DNA of 36,358 nucleotides, taken from positions 1 through 36,358 of the forward strand of contig CALFWM010000037.1 in NCBI GenBank assembly GCA_937928635.1. Direction: 5' to 3'. The position numbers and the translations under genes are program-made. This DNA is from an uncultured Sulfitobacter sp. GTDB taxonomy: Bacteria > Pseudomonadota > Alphaproteobacteria > Rhodobacterales > Rhodobacteraceae. This document shows, one piece after another, positions 33,530 to 36,358 of this stretch. The notes under the pieces were generated by a model. The model had not been told where the DNA came from. It saw only the letters and a list, made by a program, of their open reading frames with translations, and ran no database searches. How positions within the stretch are numbered: the stretch's first letter is position 1; each line of letters opens with the position of its first letter.

Positions 33530-35680
33530 TTAAGGGTATACGTCTTCTTCAATATGCTCTGCGGATGTACGGTGTCGTTCAATGGCTGCAACGTCGTTTT
33601 CGGCTTCAAGAGTGGCGACCAGAGAATGCAAATGGCCCACGTCTCTTAAATCGACATAGATCAGTAATCGGTAAAAGTCAGGGCGCCGTTCCAGAAATTC
33701 CATATCCGAGATATTGGCTGAGGCCTCACCGATCAAGGTGCAGATCCGTCCCAGCACCCCGGCCCCGTTGCCAATGGTCACATCAATCACCGCATCATAG
33801 ACCGCAGGGTGGCTGCCGTCATGCCAGCGCAGATCAATCCAACGTTCCGGCTGATCCTCATAGGCCGACAGCGTGTCGCAATCAATTGCATGCACCACAA
33901 CGCCCTGACCGCGAAACGTAATCCCGATGATCCGCTCCCCCGGCAGGGGTTTGCAACAGGGCGCGCGGTCAAAGCTCTGCCCGGCCTCCAGCCCCACAAC
34001 CGCGCGCGCAACATCAATCTGGTCGGTGGCTTGTGGGGTGATGTCGGGATAGACCGATTTTACCACCTCCGCGCCGGTGACCTCTGATGATCCCAAACGG
34101 GCCAATACCTCATCAGAGTCCTTAAGGCGCATGTTTTTGGCCGCCGTGCGCAGCACCTTGTCCGTGACCTGCTTGCCCACATGTTCAAACGCAGCGCGGG
34201 CCAGCTCCTGACCCAGTTTGACAAACCGTTCCCGGTCAACCTCGCGCAGGGAACGGCGGATTGCTGTTTTGGCTTTGCCTGTGGTTGCAATGTCTAGCCA
34301 GGTTACCTGTGGGGTCTGCCCCTGCGCGGTGATAATCTCAACCGATTGGCCGTTCTTGACCCGTGTCCACAGCGGCACGCGCATGTGATCCACCTTGGCC
34401 CCCACGCAGGCATTGCCGATGCGCGTGTGAATGGCGTAGGCGAAATCAATCGGCGTGGCTCCCCGCGGCAGCTTGACCACATCCCCCTTGGGCGTAAAGC
34501 AAAACACCTGATCGGCGTACATCTCCAGCTTTACGGCTTCCAGAAAATCCTCGTGATCTTCTTCTGCATCAAACTGTTCGGTCAGTTGGCTGATCCAGTG
34601 GGTGGGATCCACGGCAAATGGGTTTCGCGACCGCACGCCGTCCCGGTAAGACCAATGCGCTGCCACACCGGATTCGGCCACGTCATGCATTTGGCGCGTT
34701 CTGATCTGAACCTCGACCCGTTTGCCATCGCGCCCTGACACTGTTGTGTGCAGCGAGCGATACCCATTGGTTTTGGGCTGGCTGATGTAATCCTTGAACC
34801 GCCCCGGCACCGACCGCCAGCGGCTGTGGATCGCCCCAAGCGCACGATAGCAACTGTCCTCTGTATCGGTGATCACACGAAACCCGTAAATGTCGGACAG
34901 GCGGGAAAAGCTGAGCCCCTTTTCCTCCATCTTGCGCCAAACTGAATAGGGTTTTTTGGCGCGCCCCATCACCTCCGCCTCGATACCCGCCTTTTCCAGC
35001 TCCAACCGCATGTCCCCGGTAATGTGCTGCAACACATCGCCTGACTCCTTTTGCAGGGTGATAAAACGGCGGATGATGCTGGCGCGCGCATCGGGGTTCA
35101 GCACGCGAAAGGCGAGATCCTCAAGCTCCTCGCGCATCCACTGCATCCCCATCCGCCCTGCAAGCGGCGCAAAAATATCCATCGTTTCGCGCGCTTTTTG
35201 CTGCTGCTTTTCGGGGCGCATGGATTTGATCGTGCGCATGTTGTGCAATCGGTCGCTGAGCTTGACCAAAATAACACGCAGGTCCTTGGACATCGCCATG
35301 AAAAGTTTGCGAAAATTCTCTGCCTGTTTGGTCTCGGTCGAGTTCAACTGCAGGTTGGTCAGCTTGGTGACCCCATCGACCAGTTCGGCAACCTCTGTGC
35401 CAAAGCGTTGCTCCACATCACCAAAGGAGGCTTTGGTATCTTCAATCGTGTCGTGCAACAGCGCCGTCACGATGGTGGCGTCATCCAGCTGTTGTTCTGT
35501 CAGGATCGCGGCAACCGCAACGGGGTGTGTAAAATACGGCTCACCGGAATGACGAAACTGCCCCTCGTGCATCTCTGCACCAAAAGCAAAGGCATCCCGG
35601 ATCAGATGTTCGTTTGACTTGGGGTTGTACACCCGGACCAGTGAAATCAGGTTGTCGGCAGTAACGTCGGCGGAAATCAT
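33530..35680 (-). CDS. rsh: Bifunctional (p)ppGpp synthetase/hydrolase
   Basis: A 716-residue RelA/SpoT homologue with all domains: the HD hydrolase (FTHPVAVA, LLHDTIEDT with His76/Asp77, KLSDRLHNMRT), the synthetase (YGFRVITDTEDSCYRALG, KTNGYRSLHTTV), TGS (PKGDVVKLPRGATPIDFAYA), and a C-terminal ACT domain. Alphaproteobacteria usually have this single long enzyme to make and degrade the stringent-response alarmone. AAGGGG precedes the ATG. It follows rpoZ by 26 bases, the common rpoZ-spoT order. Confidence 0.96.
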   Translation of the reverse strand: MISADVTADNLISLVRVYNPKSNEHLIRDAFAFGAEMHEGQFRHSGEPYFTHPVAVAAILTEQQLDDATIVTALLHDTIEDTKASFGDVEQRFGTEVAELVDGVTKLTNLQLNSTETKQAENFRKLFMAMSKDLRVILVKLSDRLHNMRTIKSMRPEKQQQKARETMDIFAPLAGRMGMQWMREELEDLAFRVLNPDARASIIRRFITLQKESGDVLQHITGDMRLELEKAGIEAEVMGRAKKPYSVWRKMEEKGLSFSRLSDIYGFRVITDTEDSCYRALGAIHSRWRSVPGRFKDYISQPKTNGYRSLHTTVSGRDGKRVEVQIRTRQMHDVAESGVAAHWSYRDGVRSRNPFAVDPTHWISQLTEQFDAEEDHEDFLEAVKLEMYADQVFCFTPKGDVVKLPRGATPIDFAYAIHTRIGNACVGAKVDHMRVPLWTRVKNGQSVEIITAQGQTPQVTWLDIATTGKAKTAIRRSLREVDRERFVKLGQELARAAFEHVGKQVTDKVLRTAAKNMRLKDSDEVLARLGSSEVTGAEVVKSVYPDITPQATDQIDVARAVVGLEAGQSFDRAPCCKPLPGERIIGITFRGQGVVVHAIDCDTLSAYEDQPERWIDLRWHDGSHPAVYDAVIDVTIGNGAGVLGRICTLIGEASANISDMEFLERRPDFYRLLIYVDLRDVGHLHSLVATLEAENDVAAIERHRTSAEHIEEDVYP

Positions 35681-35706
35681 GCCGTGCCCCTTGCACCCTT
35701 TTGGGG

Positions 35707-36060
35707 TTAACCCTGACCCTGCGCTGCCATCAACTGACGCAGCAACATTTCCTCGGACATGCTGTCCTCTTCGGGTTTGTCCTGCTCTGCACCCATCAAC
35801 AGCGCCATGGCGTCTTCTTCGGGCTCGTCAACTTCGATCTGGGTCTGGTTGGATTCGATCAGCCGCTCGCGCAATTCATCCGCAGACTGGGTTTCATCTG
35901 CGATCTCGCGCAGTGAAACAACCGGGTTTTTGTCATTGTCCCGATCGACGGTCACGGCTGAACCGGCAGAAATTTCGCGCGCCCGATGGGACGCCAACAT
36001 CACCAGTTCAAACCGGTTCGGAACCTTGTCTACACAGTCTTCGACAGTAACGCGGGCCAT
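35707..36060 (-). CDS. rpoZ: RNA polymerase omega subunit
   Basis: A 117-residue protein: [20 protein letters not shown] and [13 protein letters not shown] are the omega signature. The C-terminal half is acidic ([14 protein letters not shown]). It supports assembly of RNA polymerase and, in proteobacteria, binds ppGpp, fitting its place next to rsh. MARVT at 36058-36060 has GGAGC upstream; four extra codons lie before it. Confidence 0.96.
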   Translation of the reverse strand: MARVTVEDCVDKVPNRFELVMLASHRAREISAGSAVTVDRDNDKNPVVSLREIADETQSADELRERLIESNQTQIEVDEPEEDAMALLMGAEQDKPEEDSMSEEMLLRQLMAAQGQG

Positions 36061-36230
36061 GGGATGCTCCAATTTCTACGGATAAGCAAGAAACAGGGTA
36101 TCTAGGGGGGTTTAATGCAAGATACAAGGGGTTTTGGGCCCACAAGATTGCTCATTTTCCGACAATTCTTTTTCCCCGACAATTCGGACCAAGTGAAAAT
36201 CGACCGTCGGGATATCTCTACGATCAGGAT
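36061..36230. promoter_or_regulatory. rpoZ upstream region and likely IS insertion boundary
   Basis: 170 bases between rpoZ and the transposase end. No gene is seen. It should contain the rpoZ promoter. The non-coding end of the insertion sequence, including its terminal inverted repeat, should lie in the last few dozen bases before 36231, but it cannot be located without the other end. Confidence 0.35.
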
Positions 36231-36358
36231 TCATAACCAAAACATGACCACCGCTGCCAAGGCACATGCTGACAAGAAGACTTTTGGGCATCTGTCATAG
36301 CGGGTTGCGATCCTCCGCCAGTCCTTGAGGCGGGCAAAGCTGTTTTCGATTTTGTGGC
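36231..36358 (-). mobile_element. IS5-family transposase, C-terminal end (cut by window edge)
   Basis: The minus-strand frame enters from the right edge and reads HKIENSFARLKDWRRIATRY followed by DRCPKVFLSACALAAVVMFW and L before TGA at 36231-36233. The pattern (R/H)xIExxFxxLKxWRRxATRYD is the C-terminal DDE block of IS5-type (IS427-like) transposases, with the last catalytic Glu in KIEN. Only 41 residues are in the window, so whether the element is complete cannot be judged. Confidence 0.85.

Noticed and set aside
1..36358. tRNA, rRNA or CRISPR arrays
   Set aside because: No cloverleaf-like CCA-ended segments, rRNA cores or regularly spaced repeats were seen in the intergenic gaps by eye; a tRNAscan or CRISPR-finder run was not possible.

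Overview
The window looks like chromosomal DNA of a marine alphaproteobacterium of the order Rhodobacterales, most likely the Roseobacter group. The supporting evidence is conserved gene order. One block reads rpoZ - rsh - DUF2062 - pdxJ - acpS - lepB - rnc - era - DUF1491 - recO. Another reads chvI - chvG - hprK - rapZ - EIIA(Man) - HPr, divergent from pckA. Several small families that I know mainly from this group are also present (DUF6473, DUF1491, DUF898, the twin-helix HIG1 protein). Genes are densely packed, with many ATGA, GTGA or TAATG overlaps. I saw no rRNA, tRNA or CRISPR array. The only mobile-element sequence is the C-terminal end of an IS5-type transposase at the right edge.

Left part (1-13.8 kb): the 5' end of tuf; a small lipoprotein gene divergent from a cytochrome P450 gene; then a minus-strand group parC - DUF898 membrane protein - M48 metalloprotease, in which the DUF898 gene appears frameshifted. 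The plus strand then carries an SH3-domain envelope protein, a short-chain dehydrogenase, a two-helix membrane peptide, a PduO-type cobalamin adenosyltransferase, etfB-etfA and (after a minus-strand DUF6473 gene) a 3-hydroxyacyl-CoA dehydrogenase. Two intrinsic-terminator-like hairpins sit directly in front of start codons (the dehydrogenase at 8071 and etfB at 10054).

Middle (13.8-22 kb): a regulatory cluster on the minus strand encodes the ChvG/ChvI envelope-stress two-component system, a short HPr kinase, RapZ, EIIA(Man), HPr and an acyltransferase. pckA is divergent from chvI. A dispersed element of about 105 bp occurs twice, each time between convergent genes, and a possible decayed third copy lies upstream of pdxJ.

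Right part (21.5-36.4 kb): an unfamiliar two-gene unit (LysR-like HTH protein plus GNAT-fold protein) diverges from an XRE regulator across an AT-rich, repeat-bearing region. A TSUP permease follows, then a long acyl-CoA dehydrogenase that best fits (2S)-methylsuccinyl-CoA dehydrogenase of the ethylmalonyl-CoA pathway. Next come a TetR regulator, a META lipoprotein, and the conserved core-gene block on the minus strand running back to rpoZ.

Metabolically, adenosylcobalamin supply (PduO), ETF, 3-hydroxybutyryl-CoA dehydrogenase, methylsuccinyl-CoA dehydrogenase and PEP carboxykinase together point to C2/C4 assimilation and gluconeogenesis. The best candidates for something undescribed are the LysR-like/GNAT pair with its symmetric upstream region, the terminator-in-front-of-start arrangements, and the dispersed intergenic repeat.
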